This document shows, in pieces, positions 8,423-18,316 of a stretch of DNA of 64,000 nt. The notes beneath the pieces were generated by a model. The model saw only the letters and a list, made by a program, of their open reading frames with translations, was not told the origin of the DNA and ran no database searches. Each line of letters starts with the position of its first letter. Positions within the stretch are counted from its first letter, which is position 1. Made by a program: the position numbers and the translations under genes. Source of the DNA: Porphyrobacter sp. AAP82 (GTDB taxonomy: Bacteria > Pseudomonadota > Alphaproteobacteria > Sphingomonadales > Sphingomonadaceae); NCBI RefSeq assembly GCF_000331285.1, contig NZ_ANFX01000012.1:158318-222317 (forward strand), written 5' to 3'.

Positions 8423-9685
8423 ATGTCGACACAGCTTGCCGCATCGAACCCCAAGGGCGCCGCCGCGTCCCCGGCCGACCTTACCCTCGACGATGTCCGC
8501 GCCGCCGCCGCGCGGATCGCGGGCGCGGTGGTCAACACGCCGATGATGCATTCGATCACGCTGTCGGAGATTACTGGCGCGGATATCTGGCTGAAATTCG
8601 AGAACCTCCAGTTCACCGCCGCCTACAAGGAGCGCGGGGCGCTGAACGCGCTGCTGTTGCTGACCGAAGAACAGCGCGCCCGCGGCGTGATCGCGGCCTC
8701 GGCGGGCAACCACAGCCAGGGCCTCAGCTATCACGGCACCCGCTTGGGCGTGCCCGTCACCATCGTCATGCCCAAGCCTACCCCCACCGTGAAGGTGATG
8801 CAGACCGAAAGCGTCGGCGGCAAGGTGGTGCTGGAGGGCGAGACCTTCGACGAGGCCTATGCCCACGCGAGGGAGCTCGAGGGCGAACTGGGCCTGACCT
8901 TCGTCCACCCCTTCGATGATCCGCATGTCGCGGCGGGCGCGGGCACGGTGGCGCTGGAAATGCTCAGCGTGAAGCCCGATCTCGATTGCATCGTCACCCC
9001 GATCGGCGGGGGCGGGCTCATTTCGGGCATGGCGACGGTCGCCAAGGCGCTCAACCCCGCTATCGAGGTGGTCGGCGTGCAGGCCGGCCTGTTCCCGAGC
9101 ATGTTCGACCGCATCAAGGGTGCAAGCCTGCCTTGCGGGGGCGACACGCTGGCCGAGGGCATCGCGGTCAAGGTGCCCGGCGACTTCACCTCCAAGGTGA
9201 TCGCGGAGCGGGTGGACGATATCGTGCTGGTCGACGAGCCGGCACTGGAAAAGGCGGTCGCGCTGTTGCTCCAGATCGAGAAGACCGTGGTTGAGGGCGC
9301 GGGCGCGGCGGGGCTGGCGGCGGTGCTGCGCAACCCGGCGCGGTTCGCGGGCAAAACCATCGGCCTCGCGCTGTGCGGCGGCAATATCGACACGCGCCTG
9401 CTCGCCAATGTGCTGCTGCGCGATCTTGCCCGGCAGGGTCGCCTTGCGCGCCTGCGGATCACCTTGCAGGACCGCCCCGGCGCGCTGTTCCGGGTGATGC
9501 GCCTGTTCGACGAGCACAACGTCAACATCATCGAGATCTATCACCAGCGCATCTTCACCACGCTGCCGGCCAAGGGCCTGATCACCGATATCGAATGCGA
9601 GGCGCGCGATGCCGAGCAGGTCGAACGGCTGGTCGAGGGCCTGCGCGCCAACGGCTATTCGGTGCAGCTGGTCGAACTCGGCTGA
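8423..9685 (+). CDS. ilvA: Threonine ammonia-lyase with C-terminal ACT domain
   Basis: This PLP enzyme deaminates threonine to 2-oxobutyrate, the first step of isoleucine synthesis. The 420-residue protein has the fold-type II core with the PLP lysine at about residue 69 (TAAYKERGALNAL), the conserved ASAGNHSQG loop, and the Gly-rich phosphate-binding loop IGGGGLISGM. One ACT domain follows (LRITLQDRPGALFRVMRLFDEHNVNIIEIYHQR to the end). Size and the single ACT domain match the medium-length ilvA/TdcB-like class common in alphaproteobacteria. The start is ATG 8423; an in-frame ATG 13 codons upstream lies in the divergent spacer and is less likely. Confidence 0.92.
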   Translation: MSTQLAASNPKGAAASPADLTLDDVRAAAARIAGAVVNTPMMHSITLSEITGADIWLKFENLQFTAAYKERGALNALLLLTEEQRARGVIAASAGNHSQGLSYHGTRLGVPVTIVMPKPTPTVKVMQTESVGGKVVLEGETFDEAYAHARELEGELGLTFVHPFDDPHVAAGAGTVALEMLSVKPDLDCIVTPIGGGGLISGMATVAKALNPAIEVVGVQAGLFPSMFDRIKGASLPCGGDTLAEGIAVKVPGDFTSKVIAERVDDIVLVDEPALEKAVALLLQIEKTVVEGAGAAGLAAVLRNPARFAGKTIGLALCGGNIDTRLLANVLLRDLARQGRLARLRITLQDRPGALFRVMRLFDEHNVNIIEIYHQRIFTTLPAKGLITDIECEARDAEQVERLVEGLRANGYSVQLVELG

Positions 9686-9893
9686 TTTTTCTGACAATTC
9701 GGTGAGCGCGATCGGGGCATTTGTCCCGGTTTGCACCATTGCGGGCGCGGTTTGCCGTCGCCGCCCCCGCTCTCAAGTCGTTTTCGCGACATTTTCATGG
9801 TTGAGGGACTTTTACCGGAGCGAAGGTGTGGGCATAAGATTTTCTTAACACTTTCCCACCCGCGATTCATCGCACGAAGGACAGGCCCCGCAC
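9686..9893. other. Intergenic spacer between ilvA and bpt
   Basis: This 208-bp gap between two co-directional genes has a relatively A/T-rich block around 9780-9870. The block presumably contains the bpt promoter. No confident -35/-10 pair, hairpin or operator could be placed, and no gene-like reading frame is convincing. Confidence 0.4.
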
Positions 9894-10739
9894 GTGACGG
9901 CACCGATCCGCTTCCCCCGCTTCTTCGTGACGAGCCCCGCGCCGTGCCCCTATTTGCCGGGCCGCAGCGAACGCAAGGTGTTCACCGAGCTGAAGGGGCC
10001 GCATGCCGACCAGCTGAACGAGGCCCTGGGCCGGATCGGCTTCCGCCGCAGCCAGACGGTTGCCTATCGCCCGTCCTGCCTCGATTGCCAGGCCTGCGTT
10101 TCGGTGCGGGTGGTGGCGGGCAGGTTCAAGCCCTCGGCCACGCAGAAGCGCGAACTCAAGCGCAACAGCGATCTCATCGTCACCGAATGTCGCCCCTGGG
10201 CGACCGATGAACAGTTCGAGCTGCTTTCGCGCTATCTTGGCCAGCGCCACCCCGATGGCGGGATGTCGGCGATGGACGAACTCGATTATGCCGACATGAT
10301 CGAACACACGCCGGTCACCAGCGTCGTCACCGAATATCGCGAGCCCGGGCCGGGCGGCAAACCCGGCCGTCTGGTCGGCGCCTGCCTGACCGACCGGCAG
10401 GGCGATGGCCTGTCGATGATCTACTCCTTCTACGATCCCGATCACCCCGAACGCGCGGGGCTGGGCAACTTTATTATCCTCGATCATATCCGCCGCGCCG
10501 CAGCTGAGGCATTGCCCTATGTCTATCTGGGATATTGGGTCGAAGGCTCGCCGCGCATGCAATACAAGGTCCGCTATCGCCCGCTCGAGAGGCTCACGCG
10601 CGAAGGCTGGCAGCTGATGGAGAAAGGCGAACAGCATCGCCTGATCGCCGCAGCCACAGCGCCGCGCCGCCCGCAGGACGAAAGCCTCGCCGGTGCGCGG
10701 GGCAAGGATGGCCAGCCTGTCAAGTTCCCCGCGACCTGA
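9894..10739 (+). CDS. bpt: Aspartate/glutamate leucyltransferase
   Basis: Bpt transfers leucine from Leu-tRNA to N-terminal Asp or Glu residues, making substrates for ClpS/ClpAP in the bacterial N-degron pathway. The 281-residue product shows the ATE family N-terminal segment ([17 protein letters not shown]), the Cys cluster [16 protein letters not shown], and the C-terminal acetyltransferase-like block ([29 protein letters not shown], then [22 protein letters not shown]). The start is GTG 9894, which gives the standard [23 protein letters not shown]-terminus. The last codons overlap the start region of tamA. Confidence 0.94.
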   Translation: MTAPIRFPRFFVTSPAPCPYLPGRSERKVFTELKGPHADQLNEALGRIGFRRSQTVAYRPSCLDCQACVSVRVVAGRFKPSATQKRELKRNSDLIVTECRPWATDEQFELLSRYLGQRHPDGGMSAMDELDYADMIEHTPVTSVVTEYREPGPGGKPGRLVGACLTDRQGDGLSMIYSFYDPDHPERAGLGNFIILDHIRRAAAEALPYVYLGYWVEGSPRMQYKVRYRPLERLTREGWQLMEKGEQHRLIAAATAPRRPQDESLAGARGKDGQPVKFPAT

Positions 10740-13059
10740 GACGGCAAGGCGTCTCTCGCTCGGTCTCGCCATTGCCGCAGGATTGGGTAACGCCGCGCTG
10801 GCGCTGGACGGCGCGCCGGTGGCGGCGGCCGTGCAGCAGGAGGGGCCGGCGCAGGCCGGCCGCAGCGAACAACCGGATGCCGGCGCGCCGCCCGCTGCGC
10901 CCGCGCCCGCGCCGGCCCCCGCACCCGTGCCGGACTCGCTCGATGATCTGATCCCCGAATCCGCCCTCGCCGATCCGGAGGGCTGGGCGGCCAGCGGGGT
11001 TGCCGATCGGGCAGCGGTGAGCGAGCCGGTCGTTCCGCTCTCCGAGGTGCCCGATCCGGCCTTCGATGCCGCCTTCGCCGAGCCTGATGCCGCCGCGGGC
11101 GGCGCCCCGCTTCCCGAAGGCCCATCCGCGCTCGCCGAACTCGCCATCCCCGAGCCGCAGCCGCTCCCGCCCGATCCCGAGCTTGAAGCGCTCGCCAGCA
11201 TCAGCGACCCGGTGCTCGCCGCAGCGCCCGAACTGGCCGAAACGCGGGTCAGCGGCACATTGGTGCTCGCGCTCCCCGCCGACCCCGAAGCCTTCCCCGA
11301 GAAGGATGAATTCGTCGATCGCTTCCGCGACCTGTCGACCTTGCGCGCGCTCGATGACGGCGTGGAGGCCGCCCCCCAGGTCGCCGCCCGCGCCCGCGCG
11401 GATGCCGAGCTGCTCGGCGATATCCTGCGCACTTACGGCTATTACAGCGGCGAGGTGGTGCGCCAGCTTTCGGGCGGGCGGCGCGCGGGTGAGGCGGCGG
11501 GGGAGGAGGATGCCGAGGCCGCCGCCCGCGAACCCAGCGTGCGCTTCGATATCCTGCCGGGTCCGCGCTACAGCTTCGGGCGGATCGACCTCGGCGAGAT
11601 CCCGGCGCTCCCCGAACCCGATGCCAGCCGCCTGATCGAGGCCTTCGGCATCAAGACCGGCGACCCGCTCTATGCCGACCGCATCGTCGAGCGCGAGCTG
11701 AACTTGCGCGTCGCATTGGGCGAAAGCGGCTATCCTTTCGCCAGGGTCGAAGAGCCGCAGCTGCTGATCGATCATGCGCGTATCGCCGGCGATCTCACCC
11801 TCACCGCGCGCCCGGGCGGCAAATATGTGTTCGGGCAAGTGGTCAGCAATGATCCGCGCTTCCTTTCGGGCAGGCATCTTGCGCGCATCGCCCGCTTCGA
11901 TGCGGGCGACACCTTCCAGCAAAGCCTCGAGACCGACCTCAGGCGCGCGATCATCGCCACCGGCCTCGTCTCGAGCGTCACCATCACCCCGCGCGAAACC
12001 CGCGCGCCCGCAGATGGCCAGCCGGGCGAGGTCGCGCTCGATGTGGCGATGGAGCGCGCGCCGTTGCGCACCATCGCGGGTGCGATCGGCTACGGCACCG
12101 AGGACGGCTTCAAGCTTGAGGGGCGCTGGGAACACCGCAACCTCTTCCCGCCCGAAGGCGCGCTGCGGCTGCGCGGGATCGTCGGCACGCGCGAGATGCT
12201 CGGCAGTGTCGGCGTGCGGCGCAACAACTTCCTCGGGCGCGACCAGGTGCTGACCGTGGACCTCTTCGCCAGCGACATCACCACCCAGGCGGTGGATTCG
12301 CGCGGGGGCGGGGTGCGCGCGACCTTCGAGAAGATTTCCAACATCCTGTTCCAGAAGCCGGTCAGCTGGCAGGTGGGCGGCGAGCTGATCTACACCGACG
12401 AGCGCAACCGCAACGCGCACACCGCGCCCGGCGTGCTGGTGCCGCGCCAGGCCTATCTGATCGGCGGGCTGTTCGGCAGCGTGACGCTCGATGAAAGCGA
12501 CGACCTGCTCGATCCGAGCGAGGGCTGGCGCGCGACCCTGTTCCTCGCGCCCGAGGTCTCGCGCAGTAGCGGGATGCAGAGCTTCTACCTGCGCGCGCAG
12601 GGCGATGCGAGCTATTACCAGTCATTGGGAGATCTGGTGCTGGCAGGGCGGGTGCGCGCGGCGACCATCCAGGGGGCAAGCGTCGACGACATCGCGCCCT
12701 CACGCAGGCTGTATGGCGGCGGCGGGGCCTCGGTGCGCGGTTACGGCTTCCAAGGCGTCGGCCCGCGCGATGCGCTCGGCAATCCCACCGGCGGCACCTC
12801 GCTGGTCGAATTCTCGCTCGAGGCGCGCGTGCCGACCCCGCTGCTCGGCGGTGCGATCGAGGTCGTGCCTTTCATCGACGGCGGATCGGTGGCGCGCGGA
12901 TCGACCCCCGATTTCGACGAGATCCGCTTCGGGGCGGGCGTCGGTATCCGCTACAAGACGACCTTCGGCCCGATCCGCGTCGATGTCGCCGCCCCGCTCA
13001 ATCCGACCGCATTCGATAGCCCGGTGGTGGTCTATGTCAGCCTCGGGCAGGCATTCTGA
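10708..13059 (+). CDS. tamA: Outer-membrane assembly factor TamA (Omp85/BamA family)
   Basis: TamA is an Omp85-family outer-membrane barrel that pairs with TamB in outer-membrane biogenesis. The product (about 783 residues) has an N-terminal signal-like segment, then about 170 residues rich in Pro, Ala and acidic residues. POTRA domains follow (about 190-420, with [22 protein letters not shown]), then a C-terminal 16-strand barrel. The barrel carries the Omp85 signature [19 protein letters not shown] (RGY near residue 676) and ends YVSLGQAF. It is longer than E. coli TamA because of the disordered extension. ATG 10708, preceded by GGGGCAAGG, is preferred to GTG 10693. It overlaps bpt, and its stop overlaps the tamB start. 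Confidence 0.9.
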   Translation: MASLSSSPRPETARRLSLGLAIAAGLGNAALALDGAPVAAAVQQEGPAQAGRSEQPDAGAPPAAPAPAPAPAPVPDSLDDLIPESALADPEGWAASGVADRAAVSEPVVPLSEVPDPAFDAAFAEPDAAAGGAPLPEGPSALAELAIPEPQPLPPDPELEALASISDPVLAAAPELAETRVSGTLVLALPADPEAFPEKDEFVDRFRDLSTLRALDDGVEAAPQVAARARADAELLGDILRTYGYYSGEVVRQLSGGRRAGEAAGEEDAEAAAREPSVRFDILPGPRYSFGRIDLGEIPALPEPDASRLIEAFGIKTGDPLYADRIVERELNLRVALGESGYPFARVEEPQLLIDHARIAGDLTLTARPGGKYVFGQVVSNDPRFLSGRHLARIARFDAGDTFQQSLETDLRRAIIATGLVSSVTITPRETRAPADGQPGEVALDVAMERAPLRTIAGAIGYGTEDGFKLEGRWEHRNLFPPEGALRLRGIVGTREMLGSVGVRRNNFLGRDQVLTVDLFASDITTQAVDSRGGGVRATFEKISNILFQKPVSWQVGGELIYTDERNRNAHTAPGVLVPRQAYLIGGLFGSVTLDESDDLLDPSEGWRATLFLAPEVSRSSGMQSFYLRAQGDASYYQSLGDLVLAGRVRAATIQGASVDDIAPSRRLYGGGGASVRGYGFQGVGPRDALGNPTGGTSLVEFSLEARVPTPLLGGAIEVVPFIDGGSVARGSTPDFDEIRFGAGVGIRYKTTFGPIRVDVAAPLNPTAFDSPVVVYVSLGQAF

Positions 13060-16000
13060 TGGCGGACGGGCTGATGGCGGACGGGGCGCAGGGCACCGCG
13101 ACGGCGCGCGCGCGCCGGGAGGCGGGCCGGCGCTGGGGCAGGTGGCTGGGCTGGGCGTTCGGGCTGCTGCTCGCGCCGGTGCTGCTCGTCGCCCTGTTGC
13201 TTGCGACCCCGATCGGCAAGCGCTTCGTCGCCGACCAGATTGCGGCCGTCGCCCCCGCTTCGGGCCTGCGCTTCACCGTCGGGCGGATCGAGGGCGATAT
13301 CTACGGGCAGGCGGTGCTGCGGCAGGTGACGGTGAGCGACCCCAAGGGCGCCTTCCTCACCATCCCCGAGGTGCGGCTCGACTGGCGGCCTGTGAACTGG
13401 CTGTGGAGCGGGCTCGACATCCGCGAGGTGACCGCAAGGCGCGGCCGGCTGACGCGGCTGCCCGAACTGCTCCCCGGCGATCCCGATGCGCCGCTGCTCC
13501 CCGATTTCGATATCCGGGTCGACAAGCTGGTGGTCGAGGACCTGACCATCGCCAAGGGCCTCGCCACGCCGCGTGACGAGCGGGCGAACCTCTCCGCCAA
13601 GGTCGATATCCGCCAGGGCCGCGCGCTGATCGACGCGCGCGGGAGGCTGGGCGCGCGGGACCGTTTCGCACTGCTGCTCGATGCCGAGCCCGACGGCGAC
13701 AGGTTCGTGCTTTCGGGCGATGCGCTTGCGCCTGCCGGCGGAGTGCTGGCGGGGCTGGCGAAGCTTGAGGCAGGCTATGCCGCGCGGATCGCGGGCGACG
13801 GGACGTGGACGCGCTGGCGCGGCGCGGCGGTCGCGCGGGCGATCGGCAGCGCGGCGGACCGGCCGGTCGCGGCGCTGCGCATCACCAATGACGCAGGCCG
13901 CTACGGGGTGCTGGGCGAGCTGCGCGCAGGGCTGGGCGATGCGACCATCGCCGCCCGCGCACTGGGCGAGACCACCGCGCTCGCCGCCAGCTTCACCCTT
14001 TCGGGCAGCGTGATCGATGGCCGCGCGGCCGCGGTTTCCACCGGGCTCGATGCGCGCCTCAGCGGCCTTGCCGACCTTGCCGACAAGGTGGTGGACGGCG
14101 CGCGTGTGCGGCTGGGCTTGCGCAATCCCGATCTGTTCGGCCCGAACCTGAGGCTCGAACGCGCGGCGCTGGTGGCCGATCTGACCGGCGACTTCGACGA
14201 TCTGGGCATCAAGCACGAGATCGCGGTCGGGCGCCTCGCCGTGCAATCCGTCACCGCCACCGGACTTGCCCAGACGGGCCGCGCGCGGCTCGATGGAGCG
14301 GTGCTGAGCCTGCCCCTTGCGCTCACCGCGCAAGCTGTGACGACCGGTATTGCCCAGGCCGATCCGCGGTTGGTGAAGGGGCGGGCAAGCGGCCTTCTCA
14401 CTTACGATTTCGCCAAGGGCGCGCTCGCCGCCGACCGCGCTGACATCACCTTCCCCGGGCTCGGCGCGCAGCTTTCCCTGCAAGGTGACATCCCCGCGGG
14501 CGCCTATGCCATCGCCGGGCCCGTCACCGCCAGCCGCCTCAGGGTCGAGGGCGCGGGCGAGGTCACCGCCAATGCCAAGATCCTCGCCAAGTTCGGCCCC
14601 GCCGTGCCGTGGAGCCTGCGTGCCAATCTGGCCGGCGTCCTCGGCCGCATCGGCAATGCCACGATCGTCAATCTTGCGGGCAATGAGGTGCGCTTCAAGG
14701 GCGAGCTCGGCATGGGGGCGGGCCAGCCGATCATCTTCAGGAACACCGCCATCACCGCCCCGCGCCTCACCGCACGGCTCGACAGCAAGGTCGTCACCGG
14801 CGGCGGCGTGACCCGCACCGTGCTCGCAGGGCAAGGACGGCAGGCACAATATGGCCCGTTCCGCTTCGATGCCGAGATCGCCGCCGATGGCCCGCGCGCG
14901 GTGCTGGTGCTCGCCGATCCCTACCCCGCAGCTGGGCTCAAGGACGTGCGCATCGCGCTCGCACTCAGCAAGGAGCGCTTCGGGCTCGATGTCGAAGGCC
15001 AGTCGCTGCTCGGTGCATTCGACGGCGCGCTCGAGCTGTTCCTGCCCGAGAACGCGCCGACGCGGATCGCGGTGGGCCGGCTCGATGTCTACCGCACCAC
15101 CGTCACCGGCGAGGTCATGCTGCTCGACGCGGGCGTCTCGGGCGATCTCCGGCTGGCGGGCGGCGGGGTTGACGGGACGCTCGTCTTCCGGCCGCAGGGC
15201 AAGGGTGTGATCGGCTTTGCGGTCGATCTGGCGGCCCGCAATGCGAGCTTCGGCGGGGCGACCCCGATCACCATCGCCCGCGCCGATATCGATGCCACGG
15301 GCCGCATCGCTGATGGCAGCACCAGCCTCGATGCCGACATCACCGCGAGCGGCTTCGAATATGGTGGGCTGTCGCTGGCGAACCTCACCGCGAGGGCCGC
15401 CATCACGGACGGGCGGGGCAAGGTCACCGGCACGCTCTCCGGCCGGCGCGCGGACCGCTTCGCGCTCAATTTCGACGCCAATGTCGCTCCGGACCAGATC
15501 GCCGCGGCGGCGCGCGGGCAGTATGGCAATGCCCGGATCACCATGCCGCGCCGCGCGGTGCTCACTGCACAGGAGGCAGGCGGCGGCTGGAGCCTCGCGC
15601 CGACGCAAGTCGGCTTCGGCGGGGGCTTTGCAATCGCCCAAGGCAGCTTCGGTGGCGGCACCACCGCGCTCAATCTGCAATTGTCGAAGATGCCGCTGCG
15701 GCTGCTCGATCTGGCGGGTGCGGACTTGGGCCTCGGCGGGCGGCTGACCGGGATCATCGACTATCGCCAGTCGGGCCGCGACGCCCCGACCGCGAAGGCG
15801 CGCGGGCGGATCGAGCGGTTCAGCCGCGCCGGGCTGGTGCTCTCCTCCAAGCCCGTGGGCGTGCTCGCCGTCGTCGATCTCGGCGCCGACCGCCTGACCG
15901 CCGCCGCGCGCCTGTTCGAGGGCGAGGAGCGGCGCGGCGACGTCTCGCTGGCGGTGCTCGGGCTTGCTCCCGATGGCCCCTTGGGCGAGAGGGTGATGCG

Positions 16001-17303
16001 CGGCCGGCTGGGTGCACGGCTCGCCTTCGATGGCGCGGCCGAGACCCTCTGGCGCCTCGCCGCGGTCGAGGCCTTCGACCTTGCCGGCCCCGTCAGGATC
16101 GATGCCCGCGCCACCGGCACGCTCGCCGATCCGCGCATCACCGGCAATGTCGCCAGCGACGATCTCACCGTGCAAAGCGCGCTCACCGGCACCCGAATCA
16201 CCGGCGTCAAGGCGCGCGGACGGTTCGCCGGATCGCGGCTCGAACTGGCGAGCTTTGCCGGGCAGACCGGCGGCGGGGGCACGGTGAGCGGCAGCGGCAC
16301 GGTTGACCTTGCGCAGATGAGCCGTGCGCGCGGCCCCACGCTGGATCTGCGCGCGGCGGTGAGGAACGCGCGGCTGCTTGATGCCAATGGGCTCGAGGCG
16401 ACCATCACCGGCCCCTTGCGGATCGTCTCCAACGGCATGGGCGGCACCATCGCCGGCCGCGTGAGCGTCGATCGTGCACGCTGGGCGCCGGGCAACGCCG
16501 CCGAGGACCGCGCCCTGCCGCGCATCGCCACGCGCGAGATCAATGGCGAGGACGGGCGCACACGGGCGCAAGGCTCGGGCCGCGACGCGGCGTGGCGCTA
16601 CCTCGTCAACGCCAGCGCCCCGGCGCGCGTCACGGTCGAGGGGCTGGGACTGGAGAGCGAATGGGGCATCGACATTGCCTTGCGCGGCACCGTCGCCGAC
16701 CCGCGCATCGGCGGCACCGCGCGGCTGGTGCGCGGCGATTACACCTTCGCCGGCACGCGCTTCGATCTGAACCGCGGGCGGATCCTGTTCGACGTGGGCG
16801 AGGCGATCAACCCGCGGCTCGACATCCTCGCCGAAACCGCCAAGAACGGCACCAATGTCGATATCGCGATCACCGGCAATGCCCGCTCGCCGAGCATCAC
16901 CTTCTCGAGCGATCCCTCGCTTCCCGAGGAGGAAATCCTCGCGCGGCTGCTGTTCGGCGGTTCGGTCACCTCGCTCTCGGCAACCGATGCCGTCCAGCTC
17001 GCCGCAGCGCTGGCCGCACTACAGGGCGGGGGCGGGGGGCCCGACCCGATCGGCTCGCTGCGGCGCACGATCGGGCTCGACCAGCTGCGGATCGTCAGCG
17101 CCGACCCGCTGACCGGGCGGCAGACAGGGATCGCGATCGGCAAGAACATCACCCGGCAGATCTATGTCGAACTGGTCACCGACGGGCGCGGATACAGCGC
17201 GACCCAGGTCGAATACCGCATCACCAGCTGGCTGGCGCTGCTGGGCACGGTCTCGACCATCGGGCGCGATTCGGTGCTGGTCCAGGTGAGTAGGGATTAC
17301 TGA
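13059..17303 (+). CDS. tamB: Translocation and assembly module protein TamB
   Basis: TamB is a large inner-membrane-anchored AsmA-like protein whose beta-taco groove spans the periplasm and contacts TamA; it is implicated in outer-membrane protein assembly and phospholipid transport. The 1414-residue protein has one N-terminal transmembrane anchor (about residues 28-48, LGWAFGLLLAPVLLVALLLA), a very long repetitive beta-rich body, and a C-terminal TamB (DUF490) domain from about 1080. The end of that domain contains GDYTFAGTRFDLNRGRILFDV, LPEEEILARLLFGGSV and a final aromatic/hydrophobic VQVSRDY. It starts at ATG 13059, sharing one base with the tamA stop, so the pair is an operon. Confidence 0.93.
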   Translation: MADGLMADGAQGTATARARREAGRRWGRWLGWAFGLLLAPVLLVALLLATPIGKRFVADQIAAVAPASGLRFTVGRIEGDIYGQAVLRQVTVSDPKGAFLTIPEVRLDWRPVNWLWSGLDIREVTARRGRLTRLPELLPGDPDAPLLPDFDIRVDKLVVEDLTIAKGLATPRDERANLSAKVDIRQGRALIDARGRLGARDRFALLLDAEPDGDRFVLSGDALAPAGGVLAGLAKLEAGYAARIAGDGTWTRWRGAAVARAIGSAADRPVAALRITNDAGRYGVLGELRAGLGDATIAARALGETTALAASFTLSGSVIDGRAAAVSTGLDARLSGLADLADKVVDGARVRLGLRNPDLFGPNLRLERAALVADLTGDFDDLGIKHEIAVGRLAVQSVTATGLAQTGRARLDGAVLSLPLALTAQAVTTGIAQADPRLVKGRASGLLTYDFAKGALAADRADITFPGLGAQLSLQGDIPAGAYAIAGPVTASRLRVEGAGEVTANAKILAKFGPAVPWSLRANLAGVLGRIGNATIVNLAGNEVRFKGELGMGAGQPIIFRNTAITAPRLTARLDSKVVTGGGVTRTVLAGQGRQAQYGPFRFDAEIAADGPRAVLVLADPYPAAGLKDVRIALALSKERFGLDVEGQSLLGAFDGALELFLPENAPTRIAVGRLDVYRTTVTGEVMLLDAGVSGDLRLAGGGVDGTLVFRPQGKGVIGFAVDLAARNASFGGATPITIARADIDATGRIADGSTSLDADITASGFEYGGLSLANLTARAAITDGRGKVTGTLSGRRADRFALNFDANVAPDQIAAAARGQYGNARITMPRRAVLTAQEAGGGWSLAPTQVGFGGGFAIAQGSFGGGTTALNLQLSKMPLRLLDLAGADLGLGGRLTGIIDYRQSGRDAPTAKARGRIERFSRAGLVLSSKPVGVLAVVDLGADRLTAAARLFEGEERRGDVSLAVLGLAPDGPLGERVMRGRLGARLAFDGAAETLWRLAAVEAFDLAGPVRIDARATGTLADPRITGNVASDDLTVQSALTGTRITGVKARGRFAGSRLELASFAGQTGGGGTVSGSGTVDLAQMSRARGPTLDLRAAVRNARLLDANGLEATITGPLRIVSNGMGGTIAGRVSVDRARWAPGNAAEDRALPRIATREINGEDGRTRAQGSGRDAAWRYLVNASAPARVTVEGLGLESEWGIDIALRGTVADPRIGGTARLVRGDYTFAGTRFDLNRGRILFDVGEAINPRLDILAETAKNGTNVDIAITGNARSPSITFSSDPSLPEEEILARLLFGGSVTSLSATDAVQLAAALAALQGGGGGPDPIGSLRRTIGLDQLRIVSADPLTGRQTGIAIGKNITRQIYVELVTDGRGYSATQVEYRITSWLALLGTVSTIGRDSVLVQVSRDY

Positions 17304-17324
17304 GGAGGTGCGGCCCCGCCAGCC

Positions 17325-17891
17325 CTAGCCGCCCTCGCTCATGTACAGTTCCGCCTCCGCGGCGCGGCGGCGCACCAGCCCCTGCAACACCCGCCCGCCC
17401 GCGCGCGTCCAGCGCGAGAATTCGTGCGCGGCGCCCGCGTAATCGCCCGCGATGTGCTTGCGGGTCAGCGTCGCGGTGCGGATCGCGCCGGTGTTGTAGT
17501 GGAAGCTGACCATCGCATCGAACTGGCTCTGGGTGGTGAGCGCGGGGCCGATCGCCTCGGCGACATCGGCGGCATAGCGGACCAGATCGGCAGCAAGGCG
17601 CGAATCGCATTGCGCCTGCGTCCAGCGCGTGCCGGGGCCGATCCACGAGCCGTTGAAGAAATCGCGCCCGGTCGCGCCCCAGCCGATCGTCCACGGCTCG
17701 TCGCCGGTGGCGGGATCGGGATAGGCCTCGACGGTGCCGTCACCGCACAGGCGCGCGCAGCCCTCGAAACGCTTGATGAGCGCGATGCCCGCCGCGCCGA
17801 CATTGCGGCTGGACGAGGCACGCAGATTGGCGGGCAGGCCGGCAAGCTCGCGCAGATAGGCGATCAGCTTGGTCGAATGCGGGTAGGTCAT
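17325..17891 (-). CDS. GH24-type lysozyme (phage-like muramidase)
   Basis: This 188-residue protein resembles T4-like (GH24) lysozymes that cleave the MurNAc-GlcNAc bond of peptidoglycan. The catalytic Glu is in IKRFEGCARL (E43), followed by a YPDPATGDEPWTIGWGATG block with the Asp (about 59) and Thr (about 68) positions. SQFDAMVSFHYNTGAIRTATL is the conserved C-lobe helix. No signal peptide or membrane segment is evident, unlike a normal exported autolysin. ATG 17891 is chosen because AAGAAGAGG lies seven bases upstream; longer in-frame versions lack that support. It converges on tamB with a 21-bp gap. No other phage genes surround it, so it may be a domesticated endolysin. Confidence 0.82.
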   Translation of the reverse strand: MTYPHSTKLIAYLRELAGLPANLRASSSRNVGAAGIALIKRFEGCARLCGDGTVEAYPDPATGDEPWTIGWGATGRDFFNGSWIGPGTRWTQAQCDSRLAADLVRYAADVAEAIGPALTTQSQFDAMVSFHYNTGAIRTATLTRKHIAGDYAGAAHEFSRWTRAGGRVLQGLVRRRAAEAELYMSEGG

Positions 17892-17984
17892 GGAGAGCCT
17901 CTTCTTGCGTGAAGTGAGGCCCGACGATTCAGCACGTTTCTTGCGAGTAGGAAAATGGTTTCGTGCAGCGCGAGGCACGGGGGT

Positions 17985-18034
17985 GACAAGAGCTCTTGAC
18001 TGACAAGAGTTCTTGTCTGTAAAGAGCTCTTGTC
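17985..18034 (+). promoter_or_regulatory. Triple palindromic operator overlapping a promoter
   Basis: Three copies of a 16-bp near-palindrome, consensus GACAAGAGCTCTTGTC, start at 17985, 18002 and 18019, an exact 17-bp period. They differ from the consensus by one, one and two bases. A promoter fits exactly on this array. TTGACT (17996-18001) lies at the right end of box 1, box 2 (18002-18017) is the whole 16-bp spacer, and TGTAAA (18018-18023) lies at the left of box 3. The downstream gene encodes a small XRE regulator, so autorepression is the natural inference. The boxes are about 95 bp from the divergent lysozyme start and could affect it as well. Confidence 0.72.
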
Positions 18035-18094
18035 AGGAAACGGGGCGATTCGGAACAATCCCTGCTCCGGGGCCGGAATGCGAACCATCAACAG

Positions 18095-18316
18095 ATGTCG
18101 GAAGCGAACGTGGAAAACCGTCTGAAACACTACCGCGACGAAAAGGGCTGGAGCCAGGGCGAGCTTGCCCGGCGGCTTGGCGTGTCGCGGCAGACGATCA
18201 ACGCGGTCGAGACCGACAAGTACGATCCCTCGCTCCCCCTCGCGCTGCGCATGGCGCGCCTGTTCGGGGTGGCGGTGCCGGATCTGTTCATCGATCACTG
18301 GGAGCCTGTAGAATGA
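18095..18316 (+). CDS. Small XRE-family transcriptional regulator
   Basis: This 73-residue protein is almost entirely a Cro/C1-type helix-turn-helix: ENRLKHYRDEKGWSQGELARRLGVSRQTINAVETDKYDPSLPLALRMARLFGVAVPDLF. It has the recognition helix SRQTINAVE and the YDPSLPLA turn of the YgzD/PF01381-like minimal regulators. ATG 18095 is annotated. GTG 18110 (giving MENRLKHYRD) has a better Shine-Dalgarno (GGAAG, five bases) and matches the usual start of this family, so the native protein may be five residues shorter. It overlaps the membrane-protein start by four bases and probably binds the triple operator upstream. Confidence 0.88.
   Translation: MSEANVENRLKHYRDEKGWSQGELARRLGVSRQTINAVETDKYDPSLPLALRMARLFGVAVPDLFIDHWEPVE

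Noticed and set aside
9801..9840. A possible promoter for bpt (TTGAGG and TAAGAT)
   Set aside because: The elements are 28 bp apart, too far for a sigma70 promoter.
13032..16571. A 1179-codon minus-strand open frame opposite tamB
   Set aside because: The high-GC antisense mirror of a real gene; Arg/Gly/His-rich composition without domain signals, while tamB on the other strand has clear TamB features.
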